The notes under the pieces: model-generated
The model's database searches: none
The model's input: only the letters and a program-made list of their open reading frames with translations
What the model was told of the DNA's origin: nothing
Shown here: positions 1 to 9,106 of the stretch, one piece after another
Position numbering within the stretch: the stretch's first letter is position 1
Layout: each line of letters begins with the position of its first letter
Origin: Leptospira_A soteropolitanensis
Lineage (GTDB): Bacteria; Spirochaetota; Leptospiria; Leptospirales; Leptospiraceae
Reading direction: 5' to 3' (one strand)
Assembly: GCF_026151335.1 (NCBI RefSeq)
Contig: NZ_JAMQPP010000005.1
Length of the DNA stretch: 64,000 bases
Translations under genes and position numbers: made by a program

Positions 1-303
1 TTACTCCAATTACTTGAGGAGAATCCACATTTGTCCCAAAGAGACGCATCGGATGTCTTGGGTCTTAGTTTGGGTAAGGTGAACTATATTTTGAAAGCCT
101 TTTTAGATAAGGGCCTAATCAAAATGAATAATTTTCGTAATAATAAAAATAAACTTTCTTATACCTATTTACTAACTCCTCGTGGAATCGAGGAGAAGGC
201 TCGTATGACTCTCCATTTTTATGAAATTAAAAAAAGAGAATATGAAGCACTTCGAAGCGAAGTAGAAAAGTTAGGTGATAATTTAGAAAGTTTAGAAGCT
301 TAA
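1..303 (+). CDS. EPS-associated MarR-type transcriptional regulator, 5' end cut off by the window
   Basis: The reading frame is open from the first base of the window, so the gene begins upstream; an internal TTG at 31 is not its start. The visible 100 residues show a winged helix-turn-helix: a recognition-helix region (SQRDASDVLGLSLGKVNYIL), a wing ending in LLTPRGIEEKARMT, and a charged C-terminal helix that may be a coiled coil. This layout matches the small EPS-associated MarR family regulators (about 110 aa) found beside exopolysaccharide loci. It stands immediately before the sugar genes, so control of this locus is a fair inference, but no operator is visible. Confidence 0.85.
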   Translation, partial: LLQLLEENPHLSQRDASDVLGLSLGKVNYILKAFLDKGLIKMNNFRNNKNKLSYTYLLTPRGIEEKARMTLHFYEIKKREYEALRSEVEKLGDNLESLEA

Positions 304-343
304 GTTGGGCATTAAAGCTATTGTTTTTTAAGGTAGGAGTCAA

Positions 344-1291
344 TTGAATCAGGATTCAAAGATTTATATAGCAGGACATAAAGGTTTGGTCGGATCTGCA
401 TTGGTGCGACTACTCAAACAACAGGGATTTAAGAACATCATCGGAAGAACTCATGCAGAGATGGACCTTGCAGATCAAACACAAGTGTATGATTTTTTTG
501 CAAAAGAAAAACCGGAATATGTTTTTTTAGCGGCGGCAAAAGTGGGTGGAATTCATGCCAATAATACTTATCCTGCAGAGTTTATATTTTCAAACCTACA
601 AATCCAAAATAATATCATCGATGCCGCTTATAGAAACGGTGTAAAAAAATTATGTTTTTTGGGTTCCTCTTGTATTTATCCTAAATTTGCCAAGCAACCT
701 ATGGACGAAGGGCAATTATTGGATGGGAAATTAGAACCAACGAATGAACCGTATGCGGTGGCAAAAATTGCAGGTATAGTTATGTGCCAATCCTATAATC
801 GTCAGTATGGCACAAATTATATATCTGTTATGCCCACAAATTTATATGGTCCTGGTGATAACTACCATCCTGAAAATTCTCATGTATTGCCAGCTCTCAT
901 AAGGCGTTTCCACGAAGCAAAGGTTCAAAATTTGCCTGAAGTTGTAATTTGGGGAACAGGTAAACCGTTACGCGAGTTTTTGTATTCCGATGATATGGCC
1001 AGGGCTTGTATCTTTCTTATGCAAACTTACGATGTTACCACTGATCCGAAAGGTGGGGAACATGTAAATGTTGGTTCTGGAATTGAAGTTAGTATTAAAG
1101 AATTAGCCGAAACTATTAAGAGTGTCGTAGGATACGAAGGAAATTTAACTTTTGATCTAACGAAACCGGATGGTACTCCGAGAAAACTTTTGGATGTTTC
1201 TAAACTTCACAAAATGGGTTGGAAACATGAAGTGGAATTAAAAGACGGAGTACGCGCCGCATACAATGATTTTCTAGAGAACGGGAAATAG
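344..1291 (+). CDS. fcl: GDP-L-fucose synthase
   Basis: This 315-residue extended short-chain dehydrogenase has the usual family length. It should epimerise and reduce GDP-4-keto-6-deoxymannose to GDP-L-fucose in the cytoplasm with NADPH. The cofactor motif GHKGLVG lies at residues 11-17, and the catalytic Ser108, Tyr137 and Lys141 (YAVAK) with Cys110 are all present. The start is TTG, preceded by an AGGTAGGAG-like ribosome site. The partner gmd (GDP-mannose 4,6-dehydratase), which makes its substrate, is not in the window and would have to lie elsewhere. The next gene begins 4 bases downstream. Confidence 0.93.
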   Translation: MNQDSKIYIAGHKGLVGSALVRLLKQQGFKNIIGRTHAEMDLADQTQVYDFFAKEKPEYVFLAAAKVGGIHANNTYPAEFIFSNLQIQNNIIDAAYRNGVKKLCFLGSSCIYPKFAKQPMDEGQLLDGKLEPTNEPYAVAKIAGIVMCQSYNRQYGTNYISVMPTNLYGPGDNYHPENSHVLPALIRRFHEAKVQNLPEVVIWGTGKPLREFLYSDDMARACIFLMQTYDVTTDPKGGEHVNVGSGIEVSIKELAETIKSVVGYEGNLTFDLTKPDGTPRKLLDVSKLHKMGWKHEVELKDGVRAAYNDFLENGK

Positions 1292-1295
1292 AACA

Positions 1296-2303
1296 TTGGC
1301 TAAAGTTTTTGTATCCACTTTTCCTTTTTGCCGAACTAGTAAAATTGCCTTTGATGTATTACAGTCAAATGGGCATGAGGTCGTGATCAACCCTCTTGGT
1401 CGGAAAATGAAACCGAGCGAAGTTTTGGATCATGCACGTGACTTTGATGCTTTGATTGCGGGAACAGAAGACCTTACTGATCTTGTAACTAATTCGAAAT
1501 CTCTGAAATTGATCTCTCGGGTCGGTGTGGGTCTTGATAGTGTTCCCTTGGAACTCTGCAGAGAAAAGGAAGTGGCTGTAGCCTATACACCAGATGCAGT
1601 TTCTCCTGCTGTATCCGAATTAGCTTTGAGTTTGATTGTTGATGCAATGCGTAAGGTTACCTATGCGGATCGAGAAATTCGAAAGGGCGAGTGGACAAGG
1701 CCTTATGGAGAAAGAATCGGTGGAGCTACCATTGGAATTTTAGGGTTTGGCAGGATTGGCAAGAGAGTGGCCTCCCATCTTTTAGGTTATTTACCAAAGG
1801 AAATTCTTGTTTGTGATTTGCTCGATCAAAAAGATTCGATTCTTTTGTTAAATGAGTTGGCATCTAACCTTAGTCAGGTCAATCGTGGGTTGGGAAAAAA
1901 TTGGGGTACCACGACAATCAAACAAGTTAGTTTAGAAAGTTTGTTAAAAAAATCTGATGCGATTACGATTCATGTACCTTTAACAGCGGAGACGAAAAAC
2001 CTTATCAATTATAAGAATATGGCACTCATGAAGCCTAATGCAGTTTTAATCAATACTGCAAGAGGTGGAATCGTGAATGAAAACGATTTATTTAATATCT
2101 TAAAAGAGAACTTAATTTCTGCAGCAGCTATGGATGTATTTGAAGAGGAACCTTACAAGGGACCTCTCTGCGAATTGGAAAATGTGATTTTGACCCAGCA
2201 TATGGGTTCCTGTTCGAATGATTGTAGGGAAGATATGGAGAGGGAAGCGGCAGAGAATGTGGTTGGATTTTTTAGTGGTGGGCGTTGGGAGAGAGTAGTT
2301 TAG
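1296..2303 (+). CDS. D-3-phosphoglycerate dehydrogenase-like 2-hydroxyacid dehydrogenase
   Basis: This 335-residue protein belongs to the D-isomer-specific 2-hydroxyacid dehydrogenase family. The NAD-binding GFGRIG sits at residues 150-155. The catalytic triad is visible as Arg256 (NTARGG), Glu285 (FEEEP) and His302 (TQHMGS). It lacks the C-terminal ACT regulatory domain of classical SerA. A roughly 30-residue insertion around 175-210 separates the end of the first Rossmann strands from the rest. The start is TTG. Its place in a sugar locus suggests a dedicated role, perhaps supplying or oxidising a hydroxyacid substituent, but the substrate cannot be read from sequence. Confidence 0.8.
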   Translation: MAKVFVSTFPFCRTSKIAFDVLQSNGHEVVINPLGRKMKPSEVLDHARDFDALIAGTEDLTDLVTNSKSLKLISRVGVGLDSVPLELCREKEVAVAYTPDAVSPAVSELALSLIVDAMRKVTYADREIRKGEWTRPYGERIGGATIGILGFGRIGKRVASHLLGYLPKEILVCDLLDQKDSILLLNELASNLSQVNRGLGKNWGTTTIKQVSLESLLKKSDAITIHVPLTAETKNLINYKNMALMKPNAVLINTARGGIVNENDLFNILKENLISAAAMDVFEEEPYKGPLCELENVILTQHMGSCSNDCREDMEREAAENVVGFFSGGRWERVV

Positions 2304-2337
2304 GTGCTGGTTTTAGACTCTGGGCTTCGATTGTAAT

Positions 2338-4062
2338 ATGTTTTCTACTTTTATAAAAATACTAAACTACCTTCATCCAAGAAGGAAAATTCAATTTATC
2401 GGTTTAGGTATATTGATTTTGGTTTCATCCATTTCGGAAATTTTAAGTATTGGAGCTATCGTCCCATTTTTGGGTGTTGTGACAAATCCAGAATCGGCAA
2501 TCGAATATTTGAACGACCTGAGTTTTTTTTCCAATTTGCTACAATCGCTTCCACGCAATGATTTGGTCTTATTTTTTACAATCGCGTTTGGTGCGGCTGC
2601 TTTAATATCTGGTGTGATTCGGTTGGTTCTTCTTTATGCGACCATTCGATTATCAAATGCAACGGGCGCCGAACTCAGCGTTGATTTGTATAAAAAAACT
2701 TTATACCAACCTTACAGAATCCATATTTCACGAAACACTAGTGAAATTATTTCAGGAATTACTCAAAAAGTAACTTCTGCTAGCGGAGTTTTGGTTTCTC
2801 TTGTGACTGTTGCTTCCTCATTTTTTATATTTATATCAATCATAGTTTCCTTAGTATATATTGATCCGGTTTTGACTCTTATGTCAGGCTTTGTATTTTC
2901 TGTCTTTTATTTAGTGATCGCAAAAATTACAAGAACCAAGGTCTCGTTAAACGGTCAGGTAATAGCCAAAGAACAAACTGGCATTGTTAGGTCCCTTCAA
3001 GAAGGTTTGGGCGGAATTCGAGACATCATCCTGGACAACAGTCATGAACTTTATTGTCATATCTACCGAGATTCTTTGTATCGATTGACTAAGTCCAACT
3101 CTGAAAATACTTTTTTGAATCAGTCCCCGCGATTTGCGTTGGAGGCAATTGGTTTGGTTTTGATTTCTTTTTTAGCTTATTGGGCTACTTTAGAAAATGG
3201 AAATTTACAATCGGCAATACCAGCCCTAGGTGCGCTAGGAATGGGAGCTCAGAGGCTTCTTCCATTATTACAGCAGTGGTATGGAAATTGGAGTAACTAT
3301 ATTTCTCTCAAACCGGCTTTATCCGAAGTTTTTTCTCTTTTAGATCAGAAGATTCCAGCGGAATATGTATCAACAATTCCCGTAGAGCCCCTCAGATTTG
3401 AGAAGGAAATTAAGATAGTTGATCTTAGTTTTTCTTATCCAGGAACTAATAAGAAGGTATTAAATTCAGTAAATTTATCAATCCCAGTTGGCGCAAGAAT
3501 AGGGATCATTGGAGAAACCGGAAGTGGTAAAAGTACCATGATGGATCTTCTTATGGGACTTATCGAACCGACTTCTGGGAAAATACTGATAGATGATATT
3601 GAATTGAATCATAACAATTATTTACAATGGCGAAAAACGATCGCACATGTTCCGCAGTCTATCTTTCTTGCAGATACTACGATTGCTGAGAACATAGCAT
3701 TCGGCGAAAATCAAGGTAATATTGATTTTAGACAGTTAGAAAAAGCGATAGAAGTATCTCAGCTAACTTCGTTTATTCAGTCTTTACCTGATGGAATCAA
3801 TACTGGAGTCGGAGAAAGGGGAGTTCGTTTGTCTGGTGGTCAGAGGCAACGAATTGGTATCGCTAGGGCTATCTATAAAAATGCTAAGGTAATTTTTTTT
3901 GATGAAGCCACGAGTGCTCTCGATGGAGAAACAGAGCAGTCAGTTATAACATCGATTGAATCATTGGATCGAAACCTGACGGTTGTTATGATTGCACACA
4001 GGCTCTCTACATTAAGAAATTGTGATAGGATATTTGAATTTGTCGGTGGAAAAATTACATAA
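2338..4062 (+). CDS. ABC exporter, MsbA/PglK-type half transporter
   Basis: A 574-residue fused permease-ATPase. The N-terminal half (about 20-320) contains around six hydrophobic segments. The C-terminal nucleotide-binding domain has Walker A GETGSGKST at 392-400, Q-loop Gln440, signature LSGGQ at 498-502, Walker B VIFFDE at 518-523 and H-loop His554, so it should hydrolyse ATP as a homodimer. In carbohydrate loci such proteins flip lipid-linked glycans across the inner membrane (PglK) or lipid A-core (MsbA). A Wzx-type flippase is also encoded here, so the two may move different lipid-linked products. No strong ribosome site precedes the ATG. Confidence 0.88.
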   Translation: MFSTFIKILNYLHPRRKIQFIGLGILILVSSISEILSIGAIVPFLGVVTNPESAIEYLNDLSFFSNLLQSLPRNDLVLFFTIAFGAAALISGVIRLVLLYATIRLSNATGAELSVDLYKKTLYQPYRIHISRNTSEIISGITQKVTSASGVLVSLVTVASSFFIFISIIVSLVYIDPVLTLMSGFVFSVFYLVIAKITRTKVSLNGQVIAKEQTGIVRSLQEGLGGIRDIILDNSHELYCHIYRDSLYRLTKSNSENTFLNQSPRFALEAIGLVLISFLAYWATLENGNLQSAIPALGALGMGAQRLLPLLQQWYGNWSNYISLKPALSEVFSLLDQKIPAEYVSTIPVEPLRFEKEIKIVDLSFSYPGTNKKVLNSVNLSIPVGARIGIIGETGSGKSTMMDLLMGLIEPTSGKILIDDIELNHNNYLQWRKTIAHVPQSIFLADTTIAENIAFGENQGNIDFRQLEKAIEVSQLTSFIQSLPDGINTGVGERGVRLSGGQRQRIGIARAIYKNAKVIFFDEATSALDGETEQSVITSIESLDRNLTVVMIAHRLSTLRNCDRIFEFVGGKIT

Positions 4063-4961
4063 TGAAATTGTTGCATTTATTGAAACGTAAATTATTTACT
4101 CTTCTGTATAACTTTGTTAGAAAGGGCTTGGTGTTATTCTGGAGTTCTCATCGTGGCCTCCTGAAGAGAAATATACAATTTAAAGATAAGTATTTAGGTG
4201 ATACTTGTATTATACTTGGTAATGGTGGTTCATTAAAATACTACGATATATCAAAATTACCAAAGGATATTCCTATTATTACATGCGCATGTGCACTAAT
4301 CGATAAAAGGTTAGAGGGACTGAAGGTGGAGTTTTGTGTTTTAACTGATTCTTATTTGTTGTATAAGATATTATTTAACACTTACGCTCATATTAGAAAT
4401 TTCCAAATCAATAAAATTCGCACTATATATGAGCGTATGATTTCAAGAAATCCACAAGTTAATTTTTTGGTAAGTATTACTAATTTTTATTCTAAGTTGG
4501 CTAGATCGAGGAATGTTAGTTTTTCCTATCACTTTGGAGAAAAGGGAACGTTTAAACATGATTTAGCTGGTGTCTTCTCAAATAGTGCTGGTGCTGCAGA
4601 TGTAATGATGGCAACAGCAAAATATTTAGGCTTTAAAAAAGCCATTATCATTGGTTGTGATTATTTCGGTGTTCCACCTATGCTCGGTCATTTTTATGCC
4701 AACTATAAACCTTTCGAGTATAATGAGGCTAATCTTGCTGAATACAGGGAGAGAGTTTTGAAAGCATCTGCTGGTTTGGATGTATTGGTTATTTTGCCAA
4801 AGGGAATCAAATCTCCAGATTTTAATTATAATTCGTATGAAGAATTCTTTGGTATTGAGAGAGTTTACCAAGAGAATTACGAATTTATAAATAGTGAAGA
4901 TATTGAAAGTTTAAATGAAGCTGCAGAGTCATACCAGGCTGTAATGAACTTAGATCAGTAG
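4062..4961 (+). CDS. GT42/MptE-like (DUF115-type) putative sugar transferase
   Basis: A 299-residue soluble protein whose ATG overlaps the ABC exporter stop by one base (TAATG). Near the N-terminus GNGGSL (53-58) followed by a short helix resembles the GNGPSL nucleotide-binding loop of GT42 sialyltransferases (Cst family) and of DUF115/Maf flagellin nonulosonate transferases. A second block, around residues 173-203, has a small-residue loop and then YLGFKKAIIIGCDYFG, which matches the position and pattern of the GT42 ALGY...SGIDFY region. The nearby pseudaminic-acid genes make a nonulosonate transferase plausible. Similarity is partial, so the activity is an inference. Confidence 0.55.
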   Translation: MKLLHLLKRKLFTLLYNFVRKGLVLFWSSHRGLLKRNIQFKDKYLGDTCIILGNGGSLKYYDISKLPKDIPIITCACALIDKRLEGLKVEFCVLTDSYLLYKILFNTYAHIRNFQINKIRTIYERMISRNPQVNFLVSITNFYSKLARSRNVSFSYHFGEKGTFKHDLAGVFSNSAGAADVMMATAKYLGFKKAIIIGCDYFGVPPMLGHFYANYKPFEYNEANLAEYRERVLKASAGLDVLVILPKGIKSPDFNYNSYEEFFGIERVYQENYEFINSEDIESLNEAAESYQAVMNLDQ

Positions 4962-5051
4962 ATATTTGGTTCGCTATGTTTTTTTTTAATAAACAATCTA
5001 GAATCATCAAAAGCCAAAATTAGGCTACTTATTTATTAGGAACGTATAAAA

Positions 5052-6233
5052 ATGAAACAGATCCCTTATGGAAGACACTTTATCAATCAATCTGATATCG
5101 ATAGCGTTTTAGATGTTTTAAATTCTGATTTCCTGACCCAAGGCCCTCAAGTGGCAGCTTTCGAGAAAGCAGTCTGTGAATATGTATCTTGTAAATATGC
5201 AGTCGCTGTGAATAGTGCAACGTCTGCTTTACATTTAGCATGTCTTGCCCTTGGTGTAAAAGAAGGTGACTTTGTTTGGACAAGTCCTATTTCATTTGTT
5301 GCTAGTTCCAATTGCGCTTTATATTGTGGGGCGGATGTTGATTTTGTAGATATTGACCCGATCTCATATAATATGAGCGTAGAAAGTTTAAGAGAGAAGC
5401 TGATAAGGGCAGAGAAAGAGGGTAAACTTCCAAAAGTTGTCATTCCAGTTCATTTAGCTGGCCTTAGTTGCGATATGCAAAAAATTGCTGATTTGGGAAA
5501 GGAATTTGGATTTAGAATCATTGAGGATGCCTCACATGCGATTGGTGGAGAATATCAAGGTAGGAAAGTAGGATCTTGTCAATTCAGTGACATTACTGTT
5601 TTTAGCTTTCATCCGGTGAAAATCATCACAACTGGAGAGGGTGGTATGTGTATGACGAACAATCCTGACCTGGAACATTCTATGTTTCGGTTAAGAAGCC
5701 ACGGAATCACTCGAAGTCCTAAAGAGATGACAGAAGCTCCGGATGGACCTTGGTTTTACCAGCAGTTAGAGCTTGGATATAATTATAGAATGAATGATAT
5801 TCAAGCAGCACTTGGTGTTTCTCAAATGAAACGATTGGATCAAATTGTGAAGAGAAGGCATGAGATTAAAGATTATTATAATCAAATTCTTGCTGATTTG
5901 CCGTTAAAACTGCCGCAGGAATCACTTGATTCAAAGTCATCATTTCACCTTTATATCATTCAAGTTTTAGAAAAGGATCTAAATGCTAATCGAAAAGAAA
6001 TATTCGAGAGGTTGAGAGTATCAGGAATTTTAGTTAACGTTCATTATATTCCAATTTACCATCAGCCGTATTATCAAAAAAGATATAACTATTCTTATAG
6101 TAGTTTCCCCGAAGCAGAAAATTATTATAAGAATGTGATAAGTTTGCCTATTTTTCCAGAGTTGAGTATGGAAGATCAGGATAGAGTGAAAGAAGCTATC
6201 ATAAAACCAATTGGTCATCAGGTATTATTTTGA
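5052..6233 (+). CDS. pseC: UDP-4-amino-4,6-dideoxy-N-acetyl-beta-L-altrosamine transaminase (PseC)
   Basis: A 393-residue PLP-dependent DegT/DnrJ/EryC1 aminotransferase. It should transfer an amino group from glutamate to C4 of the 4-keto sugar made by PseB, the second step of pseudaminic acid synthesis. The PLP lysine is Lys190 in SFHPVKIITTGEGGM, with Asp159 in the preceding EDASHAIGG. The segments GPWFYQQLELGYNYRMNDIQ and VHYIPIYHQPYY are typical of PseC. An ATG with a TAGGAACG ribosome site gives the start. It overlaps pseF by four bases (TTGA). A 90-base gap before it may mark a transcript boundary. Confidence 0.93.
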   Translation: MKQIPYGRHFINQSDIDSVLDVLNSDFLTQGPQVAAFEKAVCEYVSCKYAVAVNSATSALHLACLALGVKEGDFVWTSPISFVASSNCALYCGADVDFVDIDPISYNMSVESLREKLIRAEKEGKLPKVVIPVHLAGLSCDMQKIADLGKEFGFRIIEDASHAIGGEYQGRKVGSCQFSDITVFSFHPVKIITTGEGGMCMTNNPDLEHSMFRLRSHGITRSPKEMTEAPDGPWFYQQLELGYNYRMNDIQAALGVSQMKRLDQIVKRRHEIKDYYNQILADLPLKLPQESLDSKSSFHLYIIQVLEKDLNANRKEIFERLRVSGILVNVHYIPIYHQPYYQKRYNYSYSSFPEAENYYKNVISLPIFPELSMEDQDRVKEAIIKPIGHQVLF

Positions 6234-6925
6234 GTCAGATTTGTGTGATTCCGGCAAGGGGTGGTAGTAAAAGGATACCAAGAAAAAATATAAAAACTTT
6301 TTCTGGTAAGCCAATGATTGCGCATTCCATTCATGCGGCAAAAGAAAGTCAGTTGTTTGAGCGCGTCATTGTATCCACGGATGACGAAGAAATTGCCCAT
6401 ATTTCGCGATCCTTGGGAGCAGAGGTTCCTTTTTTACGTTCAGAGGAATTATCTAATGACTATGCGACTACAACCCAAGTGATCTCACATGCCATTGAAT
6501 GGTTGATACAGATTGGCGAAAAACCAAGTTCAGTGTGTTGTATTTACGCAACCGCTCCCTTGATACAGGTTAGCGATTTACTAAAAGCCTATGAAAAATT
6601 TTCCACAGGCAATTGGGAATTTGTCTTTGCAGCGACCTCTTTTGGTTTCCCAATATTTAGATCATTTCGTAAAGACAAAGACGATGGTGTTGAGATGTTT
6701 TTTCCTGAACATTTCAACACACGTTCGCAAGATTTGCCAGAGGCATACCATGATGCAGGACAGTTTTATTGGGGTAGTTCCGATGCCTGGCTTAAAGGAA
6801 AGCAAATTTTCGATAAATGGTCTACTATTGTTCAACTACCTAGTTGGAGAGTTCAAGATATTGATACAATGGAAGATTGGCAACGTGCTGAGAAGTTGTA
6901 TAAATTATTAAAGGAAAACCAATAG
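6230..6925 (+). CDS. pseF: Pseudaminic acid cytidylyltransferase (PseF)
   Basis: A 231-residue CMP-sugar synthetase that activates pseudaminic acid with CTP, the last step before transfer. The N-terminal nucleotide-binding motif IPARGGSKRIPRKN is at residues 7-20. The segment CIYATAPL is a hallmark of PseF as opposed to NeuA. It starts at a TTG that overlaps the pseC stop, indicating translational coupling. The pairing pseC-pseF is a common arrangement in pseudaminic-acid loci. A second, more divergent CMP-sugar synthetase lies at 23319. Confidence 0.93.
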   Translation: MSQICVIPARGGSKRIPRKNIKTFSGKPMIAHSIHAAKESQLFERVIVSTDDEEIAHISRSLGAEVPFLRSEELSNDYATTTQVISHAIEWLIQIGEKPSSVCCIYATAPLIQVSDLLKAYEKFSTGNWEFVFAATSFGFPIFRSFRKDKDDGVEMFFPEHFNTRSQDLPEAYHDAGQFYWGSSDAWLKGKQIFDKWSTIVQLPSWRVQDIDTMEDWQRAEKLYKLLKENQ

Positions 6926-6937
6926 GCATTTCCTAAT

Positions 6938-7960
6938 ATGAAAGAAAAAATTCTATCGAAGGTTTACACATTAAATAATCCTAAAGAATTGGTTTTAAAA
7001 GAAGAATTCATCGAAGTAGATGATTTATCAGATAGACAAATTGTATGTGAAACAGTTTATTCTGCTATTTCACCCGGCACAGAAGTTGCGGCCTATAAGG
7101 GATTGCCTCCATTAAAAGACAGTGTTATATATCCGAGAATTCTCGGATATTGCAATCTGGCGATGGTAATTTCAGTCGGTAAAAATATTGATTGTATGCA
7201 AACTGGTGACTACATTTTAACATTTCAATCTCATCGGTCCCACTTTGTAATCAAAGATTCTGATTTTTTTATAAAGATTGAAAAAGATAACGATTTAAAG
7301 AAGTTGACTTCTACTTATTTGTTTCATTTGGGTTATCATTCTCTTTTAACCGCAGATGTTCGGTTAGGATATAATATTGGAATTATAGGAGCAGGTACGC
7401 TTGGTTATTCGACTTGTGTCATGAGCAATATTGCAGGATTCCAAACTTTTTTGTTTACAAATCAATTACAAGCTAAGAAAAAAATTGAAGATACAGGTTC
7501 ATACTTTCTTCAAAAAAAATCTACTTACAAAGAATTTATTAATTCGCAAACGAATGGTGTTGGTCTTGACGTAATTATCAATACATCGAATCGCTGGGAA
7601 GATTGGTTTCTTGCATTGGACGCTATCCAGGCTGGAGGTACAATTGTGAATTTAGGATTTCCTGGACGAGGTGAACCAAATTCCCGAAATAACCCGCTTG
7701 ATCCTCAGTTTGTGTATCAAAAATCCTTAAAGATCAAAGCACTCAGTTATCTTTCTGATAAAGAACTTTTGCCTCAGGAGAATAGATTTACTCTAAAGAA
7801 TAATTTAAATTATCTTATAGGTTTAATTAATCGTGGAAAATTAAATTCTAAGGAAATATATACAGAAGAAGTCCATTTTACTGAGTTACAACACCAGTAT
7901 ACGAAATATGCGAGTAAAAATACATTTATGCTTTCAACGCTATTACGATGGAAAAATTGA
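6938..7960 (+). CDS. Zinc-type medium-chain dehydrogenase/reductase
   Basis: A 340-residue MDR-superfamily oxidoreductase. The N-terminal GroES-like fold contains SAISPGTEVAAYKG, and the Rossmann domain carries GAGTLG at 151-156. The four-cysteine structural zinc site of classical alcohol dehydrogenases is absent, as in many sugar-acting MDR proteins. It overlaps the next gene by 13 bases. The MDR plus Gfo/Idh/MocA pair recurs in bacterial nonulosonate and rare-sugar loci, where the two are thought to act in succession on one sugar. The substrate is not known. Confidence 0.78.
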   Translation: MKEKILSKVYTLNNPKELVLKEEFIEVDDLSDRQIVCETVYSAISPGTEVAAYKGLPPLKDSVIYPRILGYCNLAMVISVGKNIDCMQTGDYILTFQSHRSHFVIKDSDFFIKIEKDNDLKKLTSTYLFHLGYHSLLTADVRLGYNIGIIGAGTLGYSTCVMSNIAGFQTFLFTNQLQAKKKIEDTGSYFLQKKSTYKEFINSQTNGVGLDVIINTSNRWEDWFLALDAIQAGGTIVNLGFPGRGEPNSRNNPLDPQFVYQKSLKIKALSYLSDKELLPQENRFTLKNNLNYLIGLINRGKLNSKEIYTEEVHFTELQHQYTKYASKNTFMLSTLLRWKN

Positions 7961-9009
7961 GATCGGCTGTTATTGGTCTAGGTAGAATGGGGGCTGAGCC
8001 TTCCAGCAGACTTGAAGGTAAAGTCCCTGCGGGTTGGCTGCCAATAAGCCACTTAGAAGCAATTCAATCTATCTGTGATTTAACGCTAGAGGCTATTTGC
8101 GATTTGAATGAAAGTCGAATGGGTGAGATTGCAGAAATTTATGAAGTTGATAAAAAATTTACTAATTATAAAGAATTATTGGATCAGGAAAAAATAGATT
8201 TTCTTTGTATTGCAACTCGAACAGGGGAGCGAAGTGAAATTATAAGCTATGCAATTTCAAAGGGTACTAAGTATATATATTTTGAAAAGCCTGTATCAAG
8301 AAGTATTAGTGAATGCGACTCAATTATTGAATTGGCGCGACAAAATAATGTAGTCCTTGGTTATGGAGTAAATCGGAGGTACAATGATGTATATAGATTT
8401 GCTAAAGATTTTATTAAATCGGGTGAGTTAGGAAAGTTGATGCAAATTACTATTGAAGCCGGGAGAAGTAATTTGTTATGGTCTCATCCTCATTCTACTG
8501 ATTTGATTCTATTTTTTGCTGATTCAGTAGATTTAGAGTATATTCAGGGAACTTGTAGCTTTCAAGATGGATACTTGCCTGAAAATAATTCTTATATTGA
8601 TGATGATCCTATTATTGAAAATGCTTATTATCTATTTAAAAATGGAATTCAGGCTGGAATTAATCTCACAGGTGGTTTTAATGTTCGTTTAGGATGTAGC
8701 AAAGGAATTCTTACTATCTATGGAGATGGCAGTTATATCGAAATAAAATCTGGGAGTGGGTATTTTACAAACCATAAAATTATCGATTTTATTCCTAGGT
8801 CAAGTGCCACAATTAATGCATTTCGAGATATGGTTTATTCAAAAAATGATACGGCTCGGTTGCCTATTACGCCAGAAGAAATTAGAATCGGCTTACTTAT
8901 GTTGATTGGAACTTTGCAATCTTCGTTGTATGGCGGTAAAAGAATAAGCGTGGATCAGGTGAATCATGAATTAATCGTTACTGGTCGAAGTGGTAATTCA
9001 TATGCATAA
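7948..9009 (+). CDS. Gfo/Idh/MocA family oxidoreductase
   Basis: A 353-residue two-domain NAD(P)-dependent sugar dehydrogenase. The N-terminal Rossmann motif is GLGRMG (residues 10-15) and the family signature Glu-Lys-Pro is at 113-115 (FEKPVSR). The C-terminal half is the usual alpha/beta substrate domain. The ATG lies inside the preceding dehydrogenase gene, so the two are probably translated together. Position directly after pseC-pseF suggests that it modifies the nonulosonate or its precursor, for example by oxidation or epimerisation at one carbon. The exact reaction is not determinable. Confidence 0.8.
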   Translation: MEKLRSAVIGLGRMGAEPSSRLEGKVPAGWLPISHLEAIQSICDLTLEAICDLNESRMGEIAEIYEVDKKFTNYKELLDQEKIDFLCIATRTGERSEIISYAISKGTKYIYFEKPVSRSISECDSIIELARQNNVVLGYGVNRRYNDVYRFAKDFIKSGELGKLMQITIEAGRSNLLWSHPHSTDLILFFADSVDLEYIQGTCSFQDGYLPENNSYIDDDPIIENAYYLFKNGIQAGINLTGGFNVRLGCSKGILTIYGDGSYIEIKSGSGYFTNHKIIDFIPRSSATINAFRDMVYSKNDTARLPITPEEIRIGLLMLIGTLQSSLYGGKRISVDQVNHELIVTGRSGNSYA

Positions 9010-9106
9010 TTTGAATAAAGGTATTTTCTGTGAGTCTAATCATTAGAAAAAAATGTAGGTTGCTTACTATGCACTTCTAAATATTGCATCAATCCTTTAT
9101 ATTGCA

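Noticed and set aside
3873..4076. Minus-strand ORF of 67 residues inside the ABC exporter gene
   Set aside because: It is a shadow of the ATPase domain with no family likeness or ribosome site. The same applies to the other antisense ORFs within recognised genes.
6591..6911. A 106-residue plus-strand ORF inside pseF
   Set aside because: It lies in another frame of a clearly coding PseF region and has no recognisable domain.
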